Below, one piece after another: positions 27,400-36,249 of a DNA stretch of 64,000 bases. The notes under the pieces were generated by a model, which did no database searches, was not told the DNA's origin, and saw only the letters and a program-made list of their open reading frames with translations. The first letter of the stretch is position 1. Each line of letters opens with the position of its first letter. Source of the DNA: Candidatus Blautia intestinavium (GTDB lineage Bacteria > Bacillota > Clostridia > Lachnospirales > Lachnospiraceae); the NCBI GenBank assembly GCA_019113745.1, contig DXGV01000006.1, positions 18,109 through 82,108 of the forward strand. Reading direction: 5' to 3'. Made by a program: the position numbers and the translations under genes.

Positions 27400-28347
27400 T
27401 TATTTGACTTTAACTATTGTATCGCTGTTAGATTCACAAACAATGAAATGTGGTCTATGTTTGGTTTCCAAATATATTTTAGCCAGGTATTGTCCCATGA
27501 TACCGATACAAAAAAGCTGCAATCCGCTGATAAAAATAATGATGCAGATGGTAGAGGCCCATCCTGCTACAGGATCACCAAAAATCAATTTTCGTATTAT
27601 GATTATTGCCATGAACAAAAACGAGCATAAGGTCATAACAATACCAAACCAGGAAGAAATATTTAAAGGAATTTGAGAAAAGTTTATGATTCCATCAATG
27701 GCATATTTGGTCAATTTCCAAAAGCTCCATTTTGTTTCCCCGGCAACTCGCTCTATGTTTTCATATGGCAGCCAATATGTTCGGAATCCGACCCAGGCAA
27801 AAATACCTTTAGAAAACCGATTGTATTCATTCATGGCAACAATTGCTTCCACCATGCTTTTTTTCATTAAGCGGAAATCTCTGGCTCCATCAACAATATC
27901 CACATCAGAGATCCTGTTTATAAGCTGATAAAATTTTCTGGCAAACCAACTGCGTACAGGCGGTTCCCCTTTTCGGGAAACCCGTCTGGTTGCTACACTG
28001 TCATAATCTTCCGATTCCAATATTTTAAGCATTTCAGGAAGCAGAGCCGGAGGATCCTGCAGATCCGCATCCATAATAGCAATGTAATCCCCTGAAGCGT
28101 TGCAGAATCCGGCAAACATGGCAGCCTCTTTCCCAAAATTTCTGGAGAATGACAGATAGACTACACGACTGTCTTTTTCAGACAGTGCCCGTAATTCAGG
28201 CAATGTATTGTCTGATGAACCATCATCAACAAAAATCAACTCATAGGTTATTTCACATCTTGAAAGAACTTGGGTGATTTCATTGTAGAATATTGGTAAT
28301 GCTTCCTGTTCATTATAGCAAGGCACAATCACTGAGATAGTTTTCAT
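27400..28347 (-). CDS. GT2 polyprenyl-phosphate glycosyltransferase (GtrB-like)
   Basis: 315 residues. GT-A domain with ISVIVPCYNEQEALP, FVDDGSSDNT and the MDADLQDPP metal site, an RxxSRKGEPPVRSW segment, and two C-terminal membrane helices (about 232-258, 266-292). This is the classic GtrB/DPM1 architecture that charges undecaprenyl phosphate with a sugar. The neighbouring GtrC-like membrane protein (28504-29979) would be the matching transferase. ATG 28347 has AAGGAAA upstream. It is separated from that gene by a 157-bp gap with its own TATAAT. Confidence 0.92.
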   Translation of the reverse strand: MKTISVIVPCYNEQEALPIFYNEITQVLSRCEITYELIFVDDGSSDNTLPELRALSEKDSRVVYLSFSRNFGKEAAMFAGFCNASGDYIAIMDADLQDPPALLPEMLKILESEDYDSVATRRVSRKGEPPVRSWFARKFYQLINRISDVDIVDGARDFRLMKKSMVEAIVAMNEYNRFSKGIFAWVGFRTYWLPYENIERVAGETKWSFWKLTKYAIDGIINFSQIPLNISSWFGIVMTLCSFLFMAIIIIRKLIFGDPVAGWASTICIIIFISGLQLFCIGIMGQYLAKIYLETKHRPHFIVCESNSDTIVKVK

Positions 28348-28389
28348 AATATTTCCTTTTTCAATTCAGACTTCGCACAAAAATTTTGC

Positions 28390-28477
28390 CTATGTACCTT
28401 GAAAATTCAATTATACTAAGTCAGATGCTTGCATGCTATTTTATGGCCAAAACTTGTTGAATTTTCAAGGCGCATAG
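28390..28477. repeat. 21-bp inverted repeat flanking a TATAAT box
   Basis: Arms at 28390-28410 and 28457-28477 match at 19 of 21 positions (shared core CCTTGAAAATTCAA and its complement) around 46 bp. On the minus strand a TATAAT lies just inside the promoter-proximal arm (about 28416-28411), upstream of the GtrB-like gene at 28347. It could be an operator pair, a small mobile-element remnant or an invertible segment; too little is visible to decide. Confidence 0.55.
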
Positions 28478-28503
28478 ACATTTATTCATATACAAAGTTT
28501 GAA

Positions 28504-29979
28504 TTAATATATGCAAATATGTAAAGTATCTTTTTCAAATAATAGTTGATTCGACGATAGTCTGTCCCAATTTCTTTCGGCAAAATATGTCACATATTCA
28601 TCTAATGGATCTATCTTCTCATAATTACCTCCAAGGTAATAATTTAAAGCCTTTATATCGCTCCAATCTGTATAAAAGGCACTTACAACTAAATCACCTT
28701 GGCAGTATAAGTTGGGATATGGTGGATATATCTTTTCTGCATCGCTATAAAATGCAATTTTCTTTATTTCTATTCCTGTATTTTCTTGATAATCGTCTAT
28801 TGCCTGACCAATATAATTATATCTATACTCATCCAGAGCATTTAGTTTATACTTATCTATATAAATCCTGTTAAAAGAAAAGTATTGTATTGTGAGCAAA
28901 AATCCTATTGCAAAAGTAACCATACGCTTTGCTAGACTTCTAGCTTTACTAGATTCTGCCATTCGATAATTCATATACAAATTGATAGCCAATGCCCCGA
29001 CAACACTTGCCATAGGATATACCACACGCATTGCCCACCAGCCTGATCCTTGAAAAATGCTAGCAGCCGAAAGGATGAACGCTGCTGACACAATAACTAA
29101 GAGATTGATAATTCCAAATAGAATATTTGCTCTATTAATTATGATAAGTATAATCGTAGCAAGTAAAACCACAAGTATAATAATCTGAAAAAAATATTTT
29201 GGCAAAACATCAAATGTCATTGTACTATTATATGCTAATCCCGATAATAAATTTTTGGCATTAGAAATATAATCCACTTTCTCTGCAATTCTAGCACTTT
29301 TAAAGACCATTTTAAGTGTAACTATATCTATAACAATAGGAATTCCATATGCAACTCCTATAGCCAAAATTTTAAGAAAATAATCCCCAAAATCCTTTGC
29401 ACGTTTAAAGGCAAAGGGCACGCTCAAAATTGCAAATAATGCAATCGTTCCTTGATATGTGAATATTGCAAATATAATCGCAATTATTGAAAATATATAG
29501 TACTTTTTTACTCCTTGCTCAAAAAATAGATTAATCAGATATATCCCAACAATATTAAGAAGAATCGCCAACATAAAACCGCTCTTCTCTATAAACATAA
29601 AGTATTCTATGATAAAAATATTAGCTATTGAAATAAATGATAATACAATTCTTATATTTTCTTTAATTCCATACTTCTCTAATATCTTTTGGAACATCCA
29701 AATTGATACACCTAAAAAAAGCAATGCCAGAATAGTTGAAATATAATAAAAATAAAGATTTGGCAGGCCACTTATATAATATAGTGCATATAAGAGCGCA
29801 ACTACTGGTCTACCATTTCTTATAAACATATCCCAAGCCGCGGCACGAAATCCCATTGAAAATGTCGAATATGTATCAGTAGCGAAACTCATATATATAT
29901 TAATTCCAAAGAACAGGATTACTAATATAAATATTTTTAATATACAAGTCTTTTCTTTTTGGATTATAAAAGAAACCAT
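28504..29979 (-). CDS. GtrII/GtrC-like membrane glucosyltransferase
   Basis: 491 residues, very AT-rich. About ten to twelve membrane helices, an acidic first external loop (FATDTYSTFSMGFRAAAWDMF, NGRPVV) and a C-terminal soluble tail of about 120 residues, as in Glucos_trans_II proteins. These take a sugar from polyprenyl phosphate and add it to the exported polymer. Partner of the GtrB-like gene downstream. ATG 29979 has GGAGG five bases upstream. A truncated relative is at 62659-63909. Confidence 0.8.
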   Translation of the reverse strand: MVSFIIQKEKTCILKIFILVILFFGINIYMSFATDTYSTFSMGFRAAAWDMFIRNGRPVVALLYALYYISGLPNLYFYYISTILALLFLGVSIWMFQKILEKYGIKENIRIVLSFISIANIFIIEYFMFIEKSGFMLAILLNIVGIYLINLFFEQGVKKYYIFSIIAIIFAIFTYQGTIALFAILSVPFAFKRAKDFGDYFLKILAIGVAYGIPIVIDIVTLKMVFKSARIAEKVDYISNAKNLLSGLAYNSTMTFDVLPKYFFQIIILVVLLATIILIIINRANILFGIINLLVIVSAAFILSAASIFQGSGWWAMRVVYPMASVVGALAINLYMNYRMAESSKARSLAKRMVTFAIGFLLTIQYFSFNRIYIDKYKLNALDEYRYNYIGQAIDDYQENTGIEIKKIAFYSDAEKIYPPYPNLYCQGDLVVSAFYTDWSDIKALNYYLGGNYEKIDPLDEYVTYFAERNWDRLSSNQLLFEKDTLHICIY

Positions 29980-30010
29980 TTTTCCTCCATTCAACATCAA
30001 TCTAATATAC

Positions 30011-30038
30011 ATTATAACTTACAATAACCAATACTCAA
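30011..30038 (-). promoter_or_regulatory. Candidate sigma-A promoter for the GtrC-like gene
   Basis: On the minus strand TTGAGT (30038-30033) and TATAAT (30016-30011) are separated by 16 bp, 32 bases upstream of the start codon at 29979. It lies in the 136-bp gap after the gene at 30116, so the gtrB/gtrC pair could be transcribed independently of the rest of cassette M. Confidence 0.5.
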
Positions 30039-30115
30039 AGGCTACACATCTTTACATTACAAACTCCATTGGCAACATGAACGATTGTACTATAAAAATA
30101 ATATTGTACATTGAG

Positions 30116-32041
30116 TCAATCATATTCAAATTCACTCAAAATAGATTTCCATCCCTCTAGATCTCCTCCGTTTTCTGTTTCACCATCTGCCGCATAATAA
30201 TCAACAAAACGAATATACAGTTTTTGATTTTCCAATGCAAGCAATGGGAGATTTTGTATTTTTTTTTCAAGGACAACAAGGATCCTGAAGCAATCAGATG
30301 AAGTAAAATCTGTAAATTTCTTTTGCAGTTCTCTAAGGAATTGCATATTTTTTTCCACATCATTTTCCCATGGCTGCATTTTTATAATATATAAAGTATC
30401 CTCTTTGCTTCTAACAATAGATTGAAATTTTTGAGAAAGATACGTATAGCGTTCTTTCATTTCAATCTGTGCTTTTTTTTCTGCTGCCGATCGGATCTCT
30501 TCGTTTTCACTAAAAAGCTCTTCTTTTGAAACTTTCGTATGAAATAGAATATCATAATTTTTACATTGATACATTCCATTTGAATTTAAATACTTTTCAT
30601 CATCAACTAAACAATTTGGATCATCAAGACTTTTCAGGAAGTCTTTGCGGTTTTTAATATAACACCAACTATATATTGTAGAGTCCAGCTTTCCATAATA
30701 ATCCCTGATTCTAAATGAAATCTCACAATTATATCCCAGACTAATAATATGATAAAATCTGGTTTTATCAGGATGCGTCCTCTTTAATAAAGCCCCCCAT
30801 AAAATATCTCTTTCCTTTTCTAAATTATCATTTTTCTCCAATAACCAGTTTTTTGCTTTATCCTGCTCCTGAGTCCACTCATGCAACATACTATTTTCAT
30901 TTACTAATTGATTATTTTGACTGCTTAACCATTTTTTGCCTTCTTCCAGCTCTTCACTCCATTTCTTTAATCTATACAGCTCATGCCGCATAGATTTCAT
31001 CTCTTTCCCCATTTCCTCTGTAGTTTGATGGTATAAATTCCACTTTTCTGTATGCCTTTTTTCAAGTTTTAAAAAAATCTCTTCTTTCCATAAAGCTCTT
31101 TTTTCCCATAAAGCATCATATTGTTTAAAACGATTTTGTAATTCTATAGTACATATTTTATTACTATTCAGGAATCTGTTTACTTCACATAAAATGCCGT
31201 CTCTTATTTTTTTGTACTCTTCTTTATTTTTAGGAGGATGATTCAGATCATAGTCAAATCTTCCCGCCAAAAAGTCCTTCGAACTTCCAGAATGAACCAG
31301 TTCCTCTAAGCCGCTAAAGCGTCCTGAATCAAAAGAGTTCTCTTCTTTAAGGAGCAATACAGGCGTCTGCATTGCCAGACACGGAAGAGCACAGTGTACT
31401 CTTGTTGTAATTACAGCCTTAGCGTTCTGATAAAGTTTGAGTAATTCTTTTACTTCAGAAAAACGTCTTTCCCACCCGGCATCTCTATTCACAAGTGGTG
31501 GCTTCTTCAACGGAACATGCTCTATTTCCCTTATTTCTAGTTCCGGATATTTCCTTTTCACGTATTCCACTACATCATCTGAAACATCTGTCAAGCACAC
31601 ATAATCCTTTTCTGAATGTTTTTCCGGCATATAGGGCAGCGTTAGTGTTAAGCAACCGCTAAACCATGTCTTAATCCCTTTGCTCTCAAGGATCTTCTGT
31701 GTCTCTGTGTCACGGCATCCTATCGGCTCGTGTGCCTTCAAATCTTCCCCGCCTACTCCATCCAGAAAATCTGTCCCTACCAGAAGATTATCATTTTCTA
31801 CAAAGTGTATGGAAATATATAGCGGATTGATACAGGAGGAAACAGGCCATCCTAACTTATTATTCATCAGCCATCCATTTATAATAGCATTTACAGGTTC
31901 TTCTTCCTCCGGACGAAACACATCCAAATGTTCCCGCTCAATATAATAGTCAACTTGGGGAAGCAGCAATGAAGCCGCATAGCTTTGTATATCATCTCCT
32001 ATATTTAATGTTTCTTTACACACAACGACTCCATACTTCAT
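30116..32041 (-). CDS. Polysaccharide pyruvyl transferase-like / coiled coil / DUF1796 fusion
   Basis: 641 residues in three parts. Residues 1-~290 resemble the polysaccharide pyruvyl transferase family (TLNIGDDIQSYAASLLLP at the start, later ITTRVHCALPCLAMQTPVLLL with the family's R-x-H). Residues ~300-425 are strongly charged and heptad-like (ELEEGKKWLSSQNNQLVNEN), probably a coiled coil. From ~430 the sequence matches DUF1796, a putative papain-like peptidase family (ISLGYNCEISFRIRDYYG, a TIYSWCYI stretch, then a Cys/His-containing core). A bifunctional enzyme adding pyruvate ketals is possible; DUF1796 function is not established. Confidence 0.75.
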   Translation of the reverse strand: MKYGVVVCKETLNIGDDIQSYAASLLLPQVDYYIEREHLDVFRPEEEEPVNAIINGWLMNNKLGWPVSSCINPLYISIHFVENDNLLVGTDFLDGVGGEDLKAHEPIGCRDTETQKILESKGIKTWFSGCLTLTLPYMPEKHSEKDYVCLTDVSDDVVEYVKRKYPELEIREIEHVPLKKPPLVNRDAGWERRFSEVKELLKLYQNAKAVITTRVHCALPCLAMQTPVLLLKEENSFDSGRFSGLEELVHSGSSKDFLAGRFDYDLNHPPKNKEEYKKIRDGILCEVNRFLNSNKICTIELQNRFKQYDALWEKRALWKEEIFLKLEKRHTEKWNLYHQTTEEMGKEMKSMRHELYRLKKWSEELEEGKKWLSSQNNQLVNENSMLHEWTQEQDKAKNWLLEKNDNLEKERDILWGALLKRTHPDKTRFYHIISLGYNCEISFRIRDYYGKLDSTIYSWCYIKNRKDFLKSLDDPNCLVDDEKYLNSNGMYQCKNYDILFHTKVSKEELFSENEEIRSAAEKKAQIEMKERYTYLSQKFQSIVRSKEDTLYIIKMQPWENDVEKNMQFLRELQKKFTDFTSSDCFRILVVLEKKIQNLPLLALENQKLYIRFVDYYAADGETENGGDLEGWKSILSEFEYD

Positions 32042-32079
32042 TTTGTCTTGTTTCCTCCTGTTTCCAGCCGCCCTATTAT

Positions 32080-34344
32080 TTAGGAAAAAATCTTTTTGAT
32101 CTTATCAATACACCCAGCCAAATGGATTCCCATTCTTTCTTTTGCTATATAAATAAGCCGTTTAACTTTTCCTTCTTTCCATAACGCTTCAAACCAGCAT
32201 CGTTCCCTCCAGACTTCCTCACATTCCTCATCCTTTCTTCTCCACATATGATACATAGTATAATAATCATCTGGAAAAGAACAAAACTGCTGCATTTTTT
32301 CAGATAATTCTTTTCGCTTTATTTCGGATTCTCCGTCATTTCTCAGGAAATATATTTCTTCTGATAATTTCTGCACCATCTTATCAATTGAAAACATTTT
32401 TTCAATCTTATCCCTACAATTATCAGAAAGTTTTTGATAGAGAATCGGATCTTTCAGGATTCGAACTATCTGTTCCACATATTCATCCCTTTCTTCCTGA
32501 TCAAATTCTCTCTTGTCAAAGTCTTCCCATTCTTTCTGGCGAAGAGGTATCAGCGCTCCTACATCTTTTCCAATCAGATCTTTCTGCCCGCCTACATCAC
32601 TGCTTACAACCGGAACTCCCATGGAAAGCGATTCATATGCAGTAAGCGAGAGCCCTTCTTTCAAAGAGCAGATCAGCGTTAAAACGCTGTCCTTGTAGCA
32701 CGCCCTCATATCGTCAATCTGGCCGATACAGAAAACAAAGGCGTCCATTTTGCGCACGGAAACTTCCTGTTTGAGTTCCTGAAGCTGTCCTCCATCTCCC
32801 GCCACAACAAAAACAATTTCCGGAATCTGTTGATGAACCCTCCATGCGATATCCAGCATGAAAAAAGGTCTTTTTTGCGGGTGAATCCTGCATGGGAATA
32901 AAATGATCTTTTGTTTTGCCTCCAGCTTTAATTTCTGATGCAGAAACCCTTCTTTCACTAAATTCCTGTTAAAGTAGTGCTGATCCACTCCTATATAAAG
33001 AACATCAACCGTCTCTTCCTTCCGGCCAAATTGTTCTACCAATACATTCCGAGTCGAACTATTGCACACAAATGTTTTTTCCAAAACCCATCCCAGGGCT
33101 GCCGAAGTCCTCGCATATCCGCCTTTTCTCCAATACCATTCCTCCATATGAACATAATCCATTATCACCAGATCCGGGAAATGCTTTCTCAGCCACGGCA
33201 GCATATAATATCCGTCATATGAATCCGTGACCATCAAAACATCGATTTCCCTTGTCTGGATAAAATAGCTCACAAATTCTATATAATGAACCGGGTCGAG
33301 GAAATCCGGCATACAGAAAATTTCATCTGTATAGTCTTCAAATTTTTGACGCCATTCATTAGTACCCGATTGAGTGGTAAGAATAAAGCTGTCAATGTTA
33401 TTTTCTTTTAAACCGGAAATCGCATCCAAATTGAATTTATCAGCGCCGCCCATCATCATCCACGGAATCAGCCACAGGACCCGGATCCTTTCATGCTCCC
33501 TGTATGCGCGCATCGTCCATTCTTTGTACTCCGGTATGTAAAAGGACTCTTGGGACATTTTGAATGGATACTCCACGGCCTCTACCTGTCCATCTGCGTT
33601 TTGGGCTGCATTCTCAATAATATTCTGGCAGAATTTTACTCTTTCCGGGTCTTTATTTATCGTAGATAACATACCGCTTTCCAGTCTGCGGTACCAAAAC
33701 AGGCAGCTTGCGATATGAACTGGATACTTGCTTTTTCCAAGCATTTCCAGCCAAAAACGCCAATCCTCATAATAGGACCATTTCTCAACCTTATACCCGC
33801 CAATTTCCAACGCATCCTTTTTCCGGATCATTGCAGCATAGTTAAGGAAATTATATGTTTTAAGACGTTCTGCGTTAAAGGGGTATTGCCAGACATATTC
33901 CTGGTCGTGAAAGCCATAGCTGCTTGTATAGGCCCATGCCGCATCCGCATTATAGTAAAGTCCCCAATATAAGCATTCCAGATAGGTTGGCGCGATAAGA
34001 TCATCCGCATCAAGAGGGGCGATCAATTCTGTATTACTGTTTGCAATTCCTGTATTTCTGGCACACGATAAGCCGCCATTTTCCTGCGTGATTACGGTAA
34101 TTCTTCTATCTGTTTCAGCCAGTCGGTGAAGAAGTTCGATATCTTCCTTTTGTGTACTCCCATCATTTACAATGATCCATTCAAACCAGGGGAAGGTCTG
34201 ATTAACAACAGAATTAAACGTCTCTGCAAAATATTTTCCGGCATTGTAGAAAGGTGTAATAACAGATACCAACGGCTTATCAAAATCCGGATAAAGTTCT
34301 CTTTCTGCAGTTTTGCCAGGCTTTTTTGTGAAATCAACGTTCAT
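32080..34344 (-). CDS. Bifunctional GT2-GT4 glycosyltransferase
   Basis: 754 residues. An N-terminal GT2 domain (~24-250: VSVITPFYNAGKYF, IVNDGST, PLDADDLIAP as metal site, WSYYEDWRFWLEM) is joined to a C-terminal GT4 domain (~297-650: PWMMMGGADKFN, ILFPCRIHPQKRPFFML, EGLSLTAYESLSMGVPVV with the E-x7-E pair). A charged tail of ~90 residues rich in Trp/Glu/Arg follows. Two consecutive sugar additions by one polypeptide are likely. Located in cassette M, 33 bp from the DUF4422-GT8 gene upstream. Confidence 0.9.
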   Translation of the reverse strand: MNVDFTKKPGKTAERELYPDFDKPLVSVITPFYNAGKYFAETFNSVVNQTFPWFEWIIVNDGSTQKEDIELLHRLAETDRRITVITQENGGLSCARNTGIANSNTELIAPLDADDLIAPTYLECLYWGLYYNADAAWAYTSSYGFHDQEYVWQYPFNAERLKTYNFLNYAAMIRKKDALEIGGYKVEKWSYYEDWRFWLEMLGKSKYPVHIASCLFWYRRLESGMLSTINKDPERVKFCQNIIENAAQNADGQVEAVEYPFKMSQESFYIPEYKEWTMRAYREHERIRVLWLIPWMMMGGADKFNLDAISGLKENNIDSFILTTQSGTNEWRQKFEDYTDEIFCMPDFLDPVHYIEFVSYFIQTREIDVLMVTDSYDGYYMLPWLRKHFPDLVIMDYVHMEEWYWRKGGYARTSAALGWVLEKTFVCNSSTRNVLVEQFGRKEETVDVLYIGVDQHYFNRNLVKEGFLHQKLKLEAKQKIILFPCRIHPQKRPFFMLDIAWRVHQQIPEIVFVVAGDGGQLQELKQEVSVRKMDAFVFCIGQIDDMRACYKDSVLTLICSLKEGLSLTAYESLSMGVPVVSSDVGGQKDLIGKDVGALIPLRQKEWEDFDKREFDQEERDEYVEQIVRILKDPILYQKLSDNCRDKIEKMFSIDKMVQKLSEEIYFLRNDGESEIKRKELSEKMQQFCSFPDDYYTMYHMWRRKDEECEEVWRERCWFEALWKEGKVKRLIYIAKERMGIHLAGCIDKIKKIFS

Positions 34345-34377
34345 TAATCATTTCCCCCTTAGTTTTTATAGTTCATT

Positions 34378-36249
34378 TCAGCTCATATATTTAATGATCT
34401 TCATTCCAATTTTACTTTTGTAGAACAATGGCTTAATATATACTCTGATGCTTTTCCTTATCATTCCGGTTTCCGGAAATATACGATTATAAAGGGAAAC
34501 TACTCCATTTACTTCTTCTGCAGCTGTGGGCGGCCCTATTTTCAAAATATCTAAAAGCTCCTCATAACAACCGCTTCTTCTTGCAACCTTCCAGAATACA
34601 TCTCCAAAATCTTCTCCCAGACGGTTCCATGGTTTCATGAACCCGGCATAATGAATAATAAACGGATCGATCCTGGCTTCTTCATATTCTTCTAGAATAG
34701 ACCTGGGAGCACAACGGATCACGTTTGATATCCTCGTATGATCGCAATCCGTAAGCATATTCCATCCCATACCGATGTTAAACCAATTCCCATTGCAAAC
34801 AATATTAAGTACGTCCTGATCAGAATAGCGATAGCGTGTCTCCTCCGACATAGCAAGCAGATCGTCCATCGAATATCTCTCCCGGAAAGCCGTAATATTG
34901 ATGATCAGTACACCTGCCTGAAAATAACTCATAGGATCTACTTTTAAAAATTCTTTCGCATATTTTCCGGTATCCGTATTTTTTTTAAAGCATTGCCCGA
35001 TAAAGTCGGGATCTGATGCTGCTCCTGCCATACATTTTCCAATATTTATGTGATATAGTTCCGCTATATCCCTTTGAACAATCGTATCGCAGTCCAGATA
35101 AATAATCTTTTCATAATTTTTCATCAGCTCAAGAGCAATGAATCTGAAAAAAGTTTCTGTCGATATATGCGCCTTGGCCCTTAGCTGATACCCTGATACT
35201 ACAGCACTTACATTTATAAATAATATTTTGGTATTCTCATAGTGAATTATCTGCCGTTTTATAATATCCTGTTTTTCTTTTGGAATATCTGTATGCAGGA
35301 TATATAATCCATAAAAATACTGCGGATTAGCCTTTTCTATGATAGACTGAATACAGGTGCTCAGGATGGGAACGAAAGAGTTGTTAGCGGCAAGCACTAT
35401 CGGAATTTCATTCTTTACAGGCAGTGGTACTGTAATTTCCTCTACATTTTGAAAAAACACCTGCTGCATCTCTTTCAATCGATATTGATTTTTTTCTTTC
35501 AGATAAGTATAATAAATTCCTAAAATTCTTTCTCCCAAATGCCCTGGCGTTCTGTAAGCTTCTCTGGAATAATCGCTGAGATCACACCTGTTTTCAAATT
35601 CTTCCAAAACTCCAAAAACGAATTCAGAATATTCTTCGAACAAATCCTTCCTCGCTATAAACATATTACAAGGGTAAAAAATATGGCCGAAGAGATATTT
35701 GTTAGCTGCAGATTGATATTCCGGATACTTTTCTTCAATTATCTGCAATACAGTTTTCAGATCTTTTACCTTTAATGCCGGCGCTTCCGCATAATGATCA
35801 AATACGTTGTTGCTTCCATTCAGCAACCTGGTATCGATTCCTTTTGCCACAATAAAATCATATTGCGGAACAATACTGCTTACAGTATTATCATCTACAC
35901 ATATTTTCTGTAAAGCACGAGGTTCAAAAAATGGATACTCCACCCGATACCATCTGCTTTCCTTTAAATTTTCTGGGCTAAAAGAAAAATATCTGCGATA
36001 ATGGCAAAATCCATAATAATCGGCATCTATATTTTTCCATGCCCAATATTGTGTAGTCAATTCACAGTAGGACGCATTTTTGTAAGAGATATTATCTCCG
36101 GTATCGTCTCCGCAGTCAGTTTTCTGCCCGCTCAGAGCAGCACCAGCCTCTATATTGACGTAGATACGACTGTCCTTTATTTCCTTATCATGATGATCAG
36201 GAGAATGAGACACAAAAATTTTTATATTCATATCCCTGCCGCTATTCAT
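34378..36249 (-). CDS. DUF4422-GT8 bifunctional glycosyltransferase
   Basis: 623 residues. The first ~275 are a DUF4422 domain (IKIFVSHSPDH, GDNISYKN, CELTTQYWAWKN, YYGFCHYRRYF), a family of presumed glycosyltransferases. Residues ~280-560 form a GT8 domain (IPIVLAANNSFVPILSTCIQSI, metal site YLDCDT, FQAGVLIINI, SDQDVLN, HYAGFMKPW). The ATG at 36249 overlaps the stop of the ATPase gene as ATGA. A stand-alone DUF4422 protein occurs at 52293-53024. Confidence 0.88.
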   Translation of the reverse strand: MNSGRDMNIKIFVSHSPDHHDKEIKDSRIYVNIEAGAALSGQKTDCGDDTGDNISYKNASYCELTTQYWAWKNIDADYYGFCHYRRYFSFSPENLKESRWYRVEYPFFEPRALQKICVDDNTVSSIVPQYDFIVAKGIDTRLLNGSNNVFDHYAEAPALKVKDLKTVLQIIEEKYPEYQSAANKYLFGHIFYPCNMFIARKDLFEEYSEFVFGVLEEFENRCDLSDYSREAYRTPGHLGERILGIYYTYLKEKNQYRLKEMQQVFFQNVEEITVPLPVKNEIPIVLAANNSFVPILSTCIQSIIEKANPQYFYGLYILHTDIPKEKQDIIKRQIIHYENTKILFINVSAVVSGYQLRAKAHISTETFFRFIALELMKNYEKIIYLDCDTIVQRDIAELYHINIGKCMAGAASDPDFIGQCFKKNTDTGKYAKEFLKVDPMSYFQAGVLIINITAFRERYSMDDLLAMSEETRYRYSDQDVLNIVCNGNWFNIGMGWNMLTDCDHTRISNVIRCAPRSILEEYEEARIDPFIIHYAGFMKPWNRLGEDFGDVFWKVARRSGCYEELLDILKIGPPTAAEEVNGVVSLYNRIFPETGMIRKSIRVYIKPLFYKSKIGMKIIKYMS

